Below, in pieces: positions 1-5,294 of a stretch of 5,294 nt of DNA. The stretch comes from Comamonadaceae bacterium (GTDB taxonomy: Bacteria; Pseudomonadota; Gammaproteobacteria; Burkholderiales; Burkholderiaceae_C): NCBI GenBank assembly GCA_013298415.1, contig JAAFHN010000224.1, positions 1 to 5,294 on the forward strand, given 5' to 3'. The notes under the pieces were generated by a model. The model did not search any database and was not told the DNA's origin. It saw only the letters and a program-made list of their open reading frames with translations. Position 1 is the first letter of the stretch. Each line of letters opens with the position of its first letter. A program made the translations under genes and the position numbers.

Positions 1-6
1 TTTTTT

Positions 7-44
7 TCAGATCTACCTGCAGGCTTTCATGCAGGTAGATCTGA
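7..44. repeat. Perfect 15-bp inverted repeat at the left edge, loop of 8 nt
   Basis: TCAGATCTACCTGCA at 7-21 and its exact reverse complement at 30-44 flank the loop GGCTTTCA. Seven T open the window directly before it on the plus strand, the last of them part of the stem. Read in the direction of the cyclase gene, the hairpin lies about 53 nt after the stop and is followed by A, so it has the T-run on the wrong side for a terminator of that gene. It may be a real transcript-end structure, or a fold-back join at a sequence end, since it begins at base 7 of the window. Confidence 0.6.
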
Positions 45-72
45 GTGCGGTGGCGTGTGGCTTCCATGACGT

Positions 73-91
73 CGGTGAATACGATTCACCG
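73..91 (-). repeat. Perfect 8-bp hairpin just after the cyclase stop codon
   Basis: CGGTGAAT at 73-80 and ATTCACCG at 84-91 are perfect inverted copies around a 3-nt loop. The hairpin begins 6 nt after the cyclase stop. It is not followed by T in the gene direction, so it is not a standard intrinsic terminator. It could protect the mRNA end or pause polymerase. Confidence 0.5.
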
Positions 92-97
92 CATCGG

Positions 98-2320
98 CTA
101 CTTCCCGCCCAGCCAGATCACGCCATCGCTGCTGATCGCGCGCCGGCCGCTCGCGCTCTCTTGCGCGATCAGGAGCAGATGCTGCGCTACGGGGTCTGGG
201 CCGTGGGCCGCATCGAAGCGCTGCAACCCGAGCGCCAATTCGGCAAAGCATTGCCCAGACGTTGCGTGTGCCCAGCGCTGCATGAGCGATTGCCAGGCCT
301 CACGGGCGAAGTCACCCAGTGGCTCGGTGCGCAACTCATGCACCTCGATGGCTTGCGTGGTGCCCGCAGGCACCACCCGGCCAATGGCGCGCCAAGCCAA
401 GCCTGAATCACCGGCTTGGCGCATGAACTCATCGCTGGCCAAGATGCTGCTGCCCAGGTACTTGTTCACGCCCTCAAGTCGAGAGGCAAGGTTGACTGCG
501 GCCCCGAGTGCCGTGTAATTCATCCGGTCGGCCGAGCCCACATTGCCGACAACGATGTCGCCCACGTGCAGGCCGATGCGCGTGCGGATCGCCGCAAACC
601 CTTGGGCCTGCCACTGCGCGTTGATTCGCTCGCCAGCGCGGGTTGCGGCCAGCGCACCGAGGGCAGCCATGCGAGCATGCCCGGCTTGCTCACGTGGCGC
701 GTTCCAAAAGGCCATGATCGAGTCGCCGATGTATTTGTCGATCGTCGCCCCCTCGGCAATCAGCGCGCCCGCGAGCTCCGAGAAGTATTGCGTCATCCGT
801 AGGGTCAAATCTTCCGGGCTCAGCGTTTCAGAGAGTTTGGAAAAGCCTTCGATGTCTGAGAAAAAGAGGCTCACGCTTTGCCGTTTTCCGCCGAGCCTTG
901 GTGTAGCGCCGCTGCGAACGATGTCTTCCACCACGCCACGCGGGGCGAATTTGCCGAAGTTGGCAACCGTGTGCTGGGCCTTGTGGATCGCGCCGCTGAG
1001 CTCGTTGACTTCGCGCACCACGGATCGCGTGGGCAGCTGTTGCGGCTCTGCCAAACTTGAAATTCCCCGCGCCTGCAAAGCCAAGCCGCGCAGAGGCCGC
1101 GCGATCGACCACCCCAAAAGCGCCACCATGGGCAAAAGGGCAAGGCCCAGCAGGGAAACCATAAGGATTGCACGCTCTTGAAGCCTGCGCAGCTCGGCAT
1201 TAAGCTGCTCTTCGCTGGCCCAGAGCAGCGCGAAACTTGAGCCTCCGAAATCTTGTTTGATCTGAAACAAGGCACCGAAACCGGGCTCGCCCCGAGGCCC
1301 CTGAAAGCGCGCCGGCACGCCCGGCGCAAGGTAAGAAAGCGCCAAGTCAATGCCCAGATCCACACCATCGGGCCTTGGCATTTCAATGGTTCCGGTGGCT
1401 TTGCCGCGCTCTATGGTTTGCAGCAAGAGCTCGTCAAACCGCTGGGGCTGGGAGTAGGCAAGCAAGCGCCGATCTGCGTTCACGATGGCCATCCGCGCAC
1501 CATTCACGCCCAGCTCCTTGGCGGCGACTTCCAGGGTGCTCGACCAGCGGCTCAGGCTGAAATCCACACCGACCACCGTAAACTCCTGGCTCGGTTTTGC
1601 CGAACTGCCTGGGCGCAAGCGCTGGGCTGCGGTGAGTCCTATGGCCTTGCTGGTGGCAAACACGTACGGGTCTGTGTAGATGGTCTGACCAGGGCTCAGC
1701 TGCGCTTGCACAAACCATGGCCGTTCACTGGGCAAATAGTCGCCTGCCTCTGCAGCGGGCTTGGTGCCCACGGCGCTGCCATCGGCACCAAAAAACCACC
1801 AACGGCTTTCGCGTTTCCCATTCCTGCGATCTTGGCGAATGATTTGAAGGCCCCAGGCGGCAGACTCTGGCGCCGAGAAACTCGCACGCAGCTTCGCGTC
1901 ATCAAGTCGCGCAACACGCATGAAATCATCGTTGCTGTAGCCAACGTACACCGAGGCGACCTGGGGGTGTTGTGACATCGACCACGCCATGGCGCGGCAC
2001 CAGGAGCAAAGGCCTCGGAGTGCGCTTGCGCTCGGGATCGGTGCGTCTAACGAACCTACCGACAAGCGAGCAGCGCTGGGGTGGTCGAATTCATGAACCA
2101 TGAGGCCAATGAGCGTATCGATCGGCTCAGTCACCCGTTCCACGCGTGCGATCGCTGCACTGGATGCAGCCGCAAAGCGCTGCTGAGTGGCGGTGAGCGC
2201 GATTTGATTGCTGGCCGATATCCAAAACCAGGTTCCCAAGCCACCGATCACCGCAAACAGCAACACAAAAGTGGTGGCCAACCCCACTGTGAAGAGCACA
2301 CCCCGGCGAAAGACATTCAT
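98..2320 (-). CDS. Membrane-bound class III adenylate cyclase with extracytoplasmic Cache-like sensor and HAMP linker
   Basis: This gene encodes a 740-residue receptor-type nucleotide cyclase, predicted to convert ATP to cAMP in response to a signal outside the cytoplasmic membrane. Visible layout: transmembrane helix 1 at about 8-34; a sensor region at about 35-380 with a Cache-like stretch at 198-230 (SERPWF, then YTDPYV); helix 2 at about 384-407; a HAMP-like linker at about 404-455; and the cyclase domain at about 478-630. Catalytic residues appear complete: metal-binding D489 (FFSDIEGF) and D533 (YIGDS), purine-selecting K529, and transition-state N610 and R614 (VNLASR). T603 sits where mammalian adenylate cyclases have Asp, which is the bacterial class IIIb pattern. 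Only one site set is present, so it should act as a homodimer. The roughly 100-residue tail after the cyclase domain is unassigned. The ATG at 2320 is the only good start before helix 1. No Shine-Dalgarno sequence precedes it. The frame is open back to a TGA at 2441-2443 but holds no ATG, GTG or TTG there. The ligand is unknown. Confidence 0.92.
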   Translation of the reverse strand: MNVFRRGVLFTVGLATTFVLLFAVIGGLGTWFWISASNQIALTATQQRFAAASSAAIARVERVTEPIDTLIGLMVHEFDHPSAARLSVGSLDAPIPSASALRGLCSWCRAMAWSMSQHPQVASVYVGYSNDDFMRVARLDDAKLRASFSAPESAAWGLQIIRQDRRNGKRESRWWFFGADGSAVGTKPAAEAGDYLPSERPWFVQAQLSPGQTIYTDPYVFATSKAIGLTAAQRLRPGSSAKPSQEFTVVGVDFSLSRWSSTLEVAAKELGVNGARMAIVNADRRLLAYSQPQRFDELLLQTIERGKATGTIEMPRPDGVDLGIDLALSYLAPGVPARFQGPRGEPGFGALFQIKQDFGGSSFALLWASEEQLNAELRRLQERAILMVSLLGLALLPMVALLGWSIARPLRGLALQARGISSLAEPQQLPTRSVVREVNELSGAIHKAQHTVANFGKFAPRGVVEDIVRSGATPRLGGKRQSVSLFFSDIEGFSKLSETLSPEDLTLRMTQYFSELAGALIAEGATIDKYIGDSIMAFWNAPREQAGHARMAALGALAATRAGERINAQWQAQGFAAIRTRIGLHVGDIVVGNVGSADRMNYTALGAAVNLASRLEGVNKYLGSSILASDEFMRQAGDSGLAWRAIGRVVPAGTTQAIEVHELRTEPLGDFAREAWQSLMQRWAHATSGQCFAELALGLQRFDAAHGPDPVAQHLLLIAQESASGRRAISSDGVIWLGGK

Positions 2321-2327
2321 GTAAGCA

Positions 2328-2358
2328 AGTGTATGAAGTCTTTGCGCCGCGATGTCCG
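2328..2358 (-). promoter_or_regulatory. Candidate promoter for the cyclase giving a leaderless message
   Basis: On the minus strand TACACT at 2328-2333 resembles a -10 element (4 of 6 consensus bases). CGGACA at 2353-2358 is a partial -35 (4 of 6) with a long 19-bp spacer. The 7 nt between TACACT and the ATG would place the transcript start on or next to the start codon, which would fit the absence of a Shine-Dalgarno sequence. Both hexamers are weak, so this is a hypothesis. Confidence 0.25.
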
Positions 2359-2382
2359 ACAGGCGGGCTGCGTCGCGGGGCT

Positions 2383-2412
2383 CAGCGGTGCTCGAAAAAC
2401 CGGTTTCCGCTG
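2383..2412. repeat. Inverted repeat with a central palindrome upstream of the cyclase gene
   Basis: CAGCGG at 2383-2388 and CCGCTG at 2407-2412 are perfect inverted copies. Between them lies the 10-bp perfect palindrome AAACCGGTTT at 2397-2406, slightly off centre. The element sits 63-92 bp before the cyclase start, a position where a regulator could bind. There is no direct evidence that it is an operator. Confidence 0.35.
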
Positions 2413-2462
2413 CCCCAAGGCCAGCACTGTAGGCAGTTGCTCAGGCTCGCCGTTGACCGAGC

Positions 2463-2478
2463 GCCCTTCGGGCTTTTT
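2463..2478 (+). terminator. Weak terminator-like hairpin, plus orientation
   Basis: GCCC at 2463-2466 pairs with GGGC at 2470-2473 across a TTC loop, followed by five T at 2474-2478. The orientation is plus, although both flanking genes are on the minus strand and no plus-strand gene leads into it. The stem is only 4 bp plus weak extensions, so it may be a decayed bidirectional terminator for the Sel1-repeat gene or chance. Confidence 0.25.
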
Positions 2479-2508
2479 GGGCCGCGCCCCAGGAAAGCCG
2501 GGCGGAAG

Positions 2509-3414
2509 CTAGCGGGTGACGACCGGCGCAAAGGCGTAGCTCACGCTCACGCGCCAATCGCTTTGCACGCCAGCGGGGCGGTCGTTTTGCTTCACGGCCC
2601 TGTCCGCAACAATGCGCAGCTGCTCGCTGAGTGCAGTGCGGGCGGCTGTGACTTCTTTTTCCAAGGCTTCGGCATTGCCCATGCGGCCTGCTGGGATCAC
2701 GGCCTGCAAGTTGGGGGCAATGTCGAGCTGGCCGCTCGACGGCACGAAATTCACTCTCACATCGCCCGTGAGTGGGAATGCACCCTGCAAATCGGGCGAG
2801 TTCACCTCGGCTTGCACGGTGGCCATCACGGCGGCGGTGTACACACAGGCCTGCAGGCGGCCTGCGGGCATGGCGTTGAGCGCGGCCACGAACTTGGCGG
2901 TGTCGTCCACCACGGCGGCTGCCGTTTGACATTCTGCGGGCATTGGCGTTTTGGCTTTCACGGCCCAATACATCGCTGTGCCCAAGTCGCGTCCACCTAC
3001 GCTGCCAGCGTAGCCAGCGGCCAGCCGTGCGGCGGCAACGGGGCTGCCCGCCACATGAGCGCGCTCGTACAAGCGGGTTGCGCGATCCCAGCTTTGCTTC
3101 ACGCAAATGCCTTCTTGAAACATCGCGCCAGCCAGCACTTGGACTTCGCTGTGCCCCTTGGCCAGGCCCTCGTTGAGCGATCTGACCGCTGCCGCGCAGT
3201 CTTTGGCCTCCACGCCTTTGAGCACATCGCGCACGGCTTCCCCGCCTGGGCTCAGCTTTTTGCCCTGCTGCGCGTTCCACATCCAATTGTTCATGTCGGC
3301 CAACTTGCCGGCTTCCATCTGTCGAGTCGCCGCCTCCTGGGCGTGCGCACCCAGTACCAGCATTGCGCCCACAGCGGCGAGCAAAGGAAGTGCGAGTTTG
3401 CGAGATGTGAACAT
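2509..3414 (-). CDS. Exported Sel1-like repeat protein, function unknown
   Basis: The predicted product has 301 residues. It opens with a classic Sec signal peptide: basic FTSRK, a hydrophobic core at about 7-22, and a likely cut after AHA at residue 25, so it should act in the periplasm. Residues about 88-155 form two Sel1-like (TPR-related) helical repeats, with AGAMFQEG, RATRLYERA and TAMYWAVKA as the typical pieces. Such repeats usually serve as protein-binding scaffolds. Four cysteines (73, 104, 162, 190) could form disulfides, which fits export. The remaining part, about 200-301, alternates strand-like and helical stretches and ends in SVSYAFAPVV; I do not recognise it confidently. The start was set at the ATG at 3414 because AAGGA lies 6 nt upstream and the signal peptide then begins correctly. 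An in-frame TTG at 3441 would add nine polar residues and is less likely. It lies between the VOC gene and the cyclase with gaps of about 200 bp on each side, so it is probably its own unit. No specific function can be given. Confidence 0.87.
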   Translation of the reverse strand: MFTSRKLALPLLAAVGAMLVLGAHAQEAATRQMEAGKLADMNNWMWNAQQGKKLSPGGEAVRDVLKGVEAKDCAAAVRSLNEGLAKGHSEVQVLAGAMFQEGICVKQSWDRATRLYERAHVAGSPVAAARLAAGYAGSVGGRDLGTAMYWAVKAKTPMPAECQTAAAVVDDTAKFVAALNAMPAGRLQACVYTAAVMATVQAEVNSPDLQGAFPLTGDVRVNFVPSSGQLDIAPNLQAVIPAGRMGNAEALEKEVTAARTALSEQLRIVADRAVKQNDRPAGVQSDWRVSVSYAFAPVVTR

Positions 3415-3638
3415 GAGCGATCCTTGGCAATCCGGTTTCAAACACTGCTGAGATGGATGCCCCGCAAGCCCACTTGGTTGCAGCGCAAACTTCTCAAACC
3501 ATGCCGATATTGGATGCCAAGGCCGCCCAAATCACAACGCAGCCCGTCCAAAGCGCAGGGCATTTCAGCGGCATTTTGGGCCGTTTCGTCGGATTGGGGG
3601 TTTTTGAACCTGGTTTTTTGCCGGTTCAGCCGGTGTGC
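3415..3638. other. 224-bp intergenic region between the VOC and Sel1-repeat genes
   Basis: The end next to the VOC gene is rich in homopolymer runs on the plus strand (five T at 3601-3605, six T at 3614-3619). It also holds a weak hairpin with GAACC at 3606-3610 pairing with GGTTC at 3623-3627 across a 12-nt loop. Read in the direction of the genes, this hairpin is followed by A, not T, so it is not a standard intrinsic terminator. A 26-codon reading frame lies at 3494-3574 but has no ribosome binding site. A promoter for the Sel1-repeat gene is expected here, yet I see no convincing -35/-10 pair. Confidence 0.6.
3421..3425 (-). promoter_or_regulatory. Ribosome binding site that decides the start of the Sel1-repeat gene
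   Basis: The minus strand reads AAGGA, 6 nt before the ATG at 3414. It favours this ATG over the in-frame TTG at 3441, which would place the ribosome binding site inside the gene. Confidence 0.8.
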
Positions 3639-4037
3639 TCAGCTCGCGGCGCGAGCGGGATCGCGAAACACCGCGCAAAGCTTGTTGCCAAACGGATCGC
3701 GCACATAGGCGGCGTAAAAATTGGGCGCGTAGTGCTCGCGGTAGCCAGGGGCGCCTTCATCGCTGCCGCCATTCGCAAGTGCTGCGGCATGGAAGGCATT
3801 CACCTGCTCTGTGCTGCTGGCCTCCAAAGCCAGCATCGCACCATTTCCCCGGCTGGCGGCTTGACCATCAAAAGGCGATGTGATCCAAAGCGAAGGCAGC
3901 TTGATGCCCCGCTTGGCGAAGGCCAATCCATCATTGGAGTCATAAAACGGCACCACATCGAGCGCTGCCAAAGTGGGTACGAAAAATGCCTTGGAGCGCG
4001 CCATATCGTCGCTGCCCAATGTGGTGTACGAGTACAT
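3639..4037 (-). CDS. VOC (glyoxalase/bleomycin-resistance fold) family protein
   Basis: This is a complete 132-residue protein of the vicinal oxygen chelate superfamily, close to the single-domain glyoxalase-like group common in proteobacteria. The first half has the TLGSDDMARSKAFF strand-helix start. The second half has the family features NAFHAAALANGG (79-91), GAPGYREHY and YAAYVRDPFGNKL (108-120). Relatives normally bind metal through a His near residue 4, a His at the start of the central strand, and a Glu just after NKL. Here these positions appear to hold Tyr4, Met68 and Cys121, so the usual metal site is probably lost. This alignment is from memory of the family. The gene starts 29 nt after the thiolase stop and has GAGGAG 7 nt before its ATG, so it is likely the second gene of that operon. 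Its substrate is unknown, and a non-enzymatic or metal-independent role is possible. Confidence 0.88.
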   Translation of the reverse strand: MYSYTTLGSDDMARSKAFFVPTLAALDVVPFYDSNDGLAFAKRGIKLPSLWITSPFDGQAASRGNGAMLALEASSTEQVNAFHAAALANGGSDEGAPGYREHYAPNFYAAYVRDPFGNKLCAVFRDPARAAS

Positions 4038-4044
4038 GCCGCCG

Positions 4045-4050
4045 CTCCTC
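4045..4050 (-). promoter_or_regulatory. Ribosome binding site of the VOC gene, in the thiolase-VOC gap
   Basis: The minus strand reads GAGGAG, 7 nt before the ATG at 4037. It lies inside the 29-nt gap after the thiolase stop, so the VOC gene can be translated independently from a shared message. Confidence 0.85.
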
Positions 4051-4066
4051 AGTGATGCGAGATCAG

Positions 4067-5242
4067 TTACAAAACCTCAAAAATCCCGGCAGCGCCCATA
4101 CCGCCACCCACGCACATGGTCACGCAGACTCGCTTGGCACCACGGCGCTTGCCTTCGATGAGCGCATGGCCAGTGAGGCGCTGGCCGCTCACGCCGTAGG
4201 GGTGGCCCACAGCAATCGCGCCGCCGTTCACATTCAGCTTGTCGTCGGGGATGCCGAGCTTGTCGCGGCAGTAGATCACTTGCACGGCAAAGGCTTCGTT
4301 CAGCTCCCACAAATCGATGTCAGACACGTTCAAGCCCAGGCGCTTCAACACTTTTGGGATCGCAAACACCGGGCCGATGCCCATTTCATCGGGCTCACAG
4401 CCAGCGACTGCAAAGCCCAAGAAGCGGCCGAGCGGCTTCAAGCCACGCTTGGCAACCAGATCCTCATGCATCACCACGCAAGCGCCTGCGCCGTCGGAAA
4501 ACTGGCTGGCGTTGCCGGCAGAGATCAAGCCACCGGGGATGGCGGAGCGGATGCCGCTGATGCCTTCTTTGGTGGTGCCTGCGCGGATGCCTTCGTCGTT
4601 GGCGACGGTCACGTCTTTGGTCATGAGGCCAAAGGTTTTGTCGGCTACGCCGGCTTTCACGGTGATCGGGGCAATTTCAGCTGCGAAAAGGCCCGCTTCG
4701 AGCGCTGCGGTGGCGCGCTGCTGGCTGCGCGCGCCGTATTCGTCCATCGCATCGCGGCCAATGCCGTAGCGCTTGGCCACTTGCTCGGCGGTTTGCAGCA
4801 TGTTCCAGTAAATCTCGGGCTTCTTTTTGGCCAAATCCAGGTCGGCCAGCATGTGCTGGTTCATCTCTTGCTGCACGCAAGAGATGCTCTCTACGCCACC
4901 TGCCACAAACACATCGCCCTCGCCTGCGATCACGCGCTGGCTGGCCAGCGCAATGGTCTGCAAGCCGCTTGAGCAAAAGCGGTTCACGGTCATGCCCGAG
5001 GTGGTGATGGGGCAATCGGCCATCAGCGCCACTTGGCGGGCGATGTTGGCCCCCGTTGCGCCTTCAGGATTGGCGCAGCCCATGATCACGTCATCGACTT
5101 CGCCAGCCTCAATGCCAGCGCGCTGAATGGCGTGCTTCACGGCGTGGCCGCCCAGCGTGGCGCCGTGGGTCATGTTGAAAGCACCCTTCCAGCTTTTGCA
5201 AAGGGGAGTGCGTGCGGTGGAAACGATCAGGGCTGCGGTCAT
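4067..5242 (-). CDS. Thiolase: acetyl-CoA C-acyltransferase (FadA-like)
   Basis: The gene encodes a full-length, 391-residue thiolase, the usual size for the family. Thiolases use CoA to split 3-ketoacyl-CoA into acetyl-CoA and a shortened acyl-CoA, or run the reverse condensation; they act in the cytoplasm. All catalytic marks are present: nucleophile C90 in NRFCSSG, N315 in the NEAFA block, H347 in GGAIAVGHPYG, and C377 in CVGGGMG near the C-terminus. The N-terminal STARTP and the GANIARQ motif are also typical. The overall style resembles degradative 3-ketoacyl-CoA thiolases (FadA/PaaJ type) more than biosynthetic acetoacetyl-CoA thiolases, but chain-length preference cannot be read from the sequence. 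The ATG at 5242 is supported by TAGGAG ending 6 nt upstream. The VOC gene follows after 29 nt. In related bacteria such thiolases often sit beside a hydroxyacyl-CoA dehydrogenase or acyl-CoA dehydrogenase gene, which could lie beyond the right edge of this window. Confidence 0.96.
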   Translation of the reverse strand: MTAALIVSTARTPLCKSWKGAFNMTHGATLGGHAVKHAIQRAGIEAGEVDDVIMGCANPEGATGANIARQVALMADCPITTSGMTVNRFCSSGLQTIALASQRVIAGEGDVFVAGGVESISCVQQEMNQHMLADLDLAKKKPEIYWNMLQTAEQVAKRYGIGRDAMDEYGARSQQRATAALEAGLFAAEIAPITVKAGVADKTFGLMTKDVTVANDEGIRAGTTKEGISGIRSAIPGGLISAGNASQFSDGAGACVVMHEDLVAKRGLKPLGRFLGFAVAGCEPDEMGIGPVFAIPKVLKRLGLNVSDIDLWELNEAFAVQVIYCRDKLGIPDDKLNVNGGAIAVGHPYGVSGQRLTGHALIEGKRRGAKRVCVTMCVGGGMGAAGIFEVL

Positions 5243-5294
5243 GGCAAACTCCTAAAAATATAGCAACGAATATAATGAATACTAGGACATAGGG
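5243..5294 (-). promoter_or_regulatory. AT-rich leader and probable promoter region of the thiolase operon
   Basis: This stretch is sharply richer in A and T than the genes around it. On the minus strand it contains TATATT at 5269-5274, a fair -10 element placed so that transcription would begin about 10 nt before the ribosome binding site. A second TATATT at 5257-5262, preceded by TG one base upstream, would start transcription almost on the Shine-Dalgarno sequence and is less likely. The matching -35 for the first would fall at or beyond the window edge and cannot be judged. The promoter call is an inference; the base composition shift and hexamers are seen directly. Confidence 0.45.
5249..5254 (-). 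promoter_or_regulatory. Ribosome binding site of the thiolase gene
   Basis: The minus strand reads TAGGAG, 6 nt before the ATG at 5242. It fixes the thiolase start. Confidence 0.85.

Noticed and set aside
8..43. Cloning linker because of AGATCT and CCTGCAGG restriction-type sites
   Set aside because: Both sites follow from the palindrome itself, and no adjoining vector sequence is visible, so a linker origin is not supported, although it is not excluded at a window edge.
2509..3441. Longer form of the Sel1-repeat protein starting at the TTG at 3441
   Set aside because: The nine added residues are polar and precede an otherwise standard signal peptide, and the AAGGA ribosome binding site fits the ATG at 3414.
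2329..3708. A 459-codon open frame on the plus strand
   Set aside because: It lies opposite the Sel1-repeat gene and two intergenic gaps, is very rich in His, Gly and Cys, and has no recognisable domain. Such frames are common opposite GC-rich genes, and the minus-strand gene has a signal peptide, repeats and a ribosome binding site.
3986..4972. A 328-codon open frame on the plus strand
   Set aside because: It is antisense to the thiolase, whose catalytic motifs prove the minus-strand reading.
1..5294. A new defence, mobile or secondary-metabolite system
   Set aside because: No nuclease, transposase, integrase, toxin-antitoxin pair, phage gene, reverse transcriptase or biosynthetic cluster enzyme is seen. 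The cyclase has a full catalytic set but a sensor-receptor layout, not that of the nucleotide cyclases of phage-defence systems, and no effector gene adjoins it.

Overview
The window reads as ordinary GC-rich chromosomal DNA of a proteobacterium. Codon use and protein style (FadA-like thiolase, Sel1-repeat protein, Cache/HAMP/cyclase receptor) suggest Burkholderiales, perhaps Comamonadaceae. That placement is an inference from sequence style, not from a marker gene. No tRNA, rRNA, CRISPR array, transposase or phage gene is visible.

All four supported genes lie on the minus strand, so they are transcribed from right to left. From the right edge these are: (1) an AT-rich promoter-like leader at 5243-5294; (2) a complete 391-residue thiolase (5242-4067); (3) a 132-residue VOC/glyoxalase-fold protein (4037-3639) that starts 29 nt after the thiolase stop, has its own strong ribosome binding site, and probably shares the thiolase mRNA; (4) a 224-bp gap; (5) a 301-residue exported Sel1-repeat protein (3414-2509); (6) a 188-bp gap holding small inverted repeats; (7) a 740-residue membrane-anchored class III nucleotide cyclase with an extracytoplasmic sensor region (2320-98); (8) a left edge with two perfect hairpins.

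Functionally, the thiolase belongs to acyl-CoA breakdown or synthesis. The VOC protein may be a small accessory enzyme of that operon, but it has lost the residues that normally bind metal in its relatives. The cyclase senses something outside the cytoplasmic membrane and should make cAMP. Its residues match the bacterial class IIIb pattern, with Thr where mammalian enzymes have Asp. The Sel1-repeat protein is predicted to be periplasmic; nothing in the sequence ties it to the cyclase beyond being its upstream neighbour. I do not see a clear new multi-gene system. The points most worth checking are the left-edge hairpin, the metal-ligand loss in the VOC protein, and the cyclase start, which has no visible ribosome binding site.
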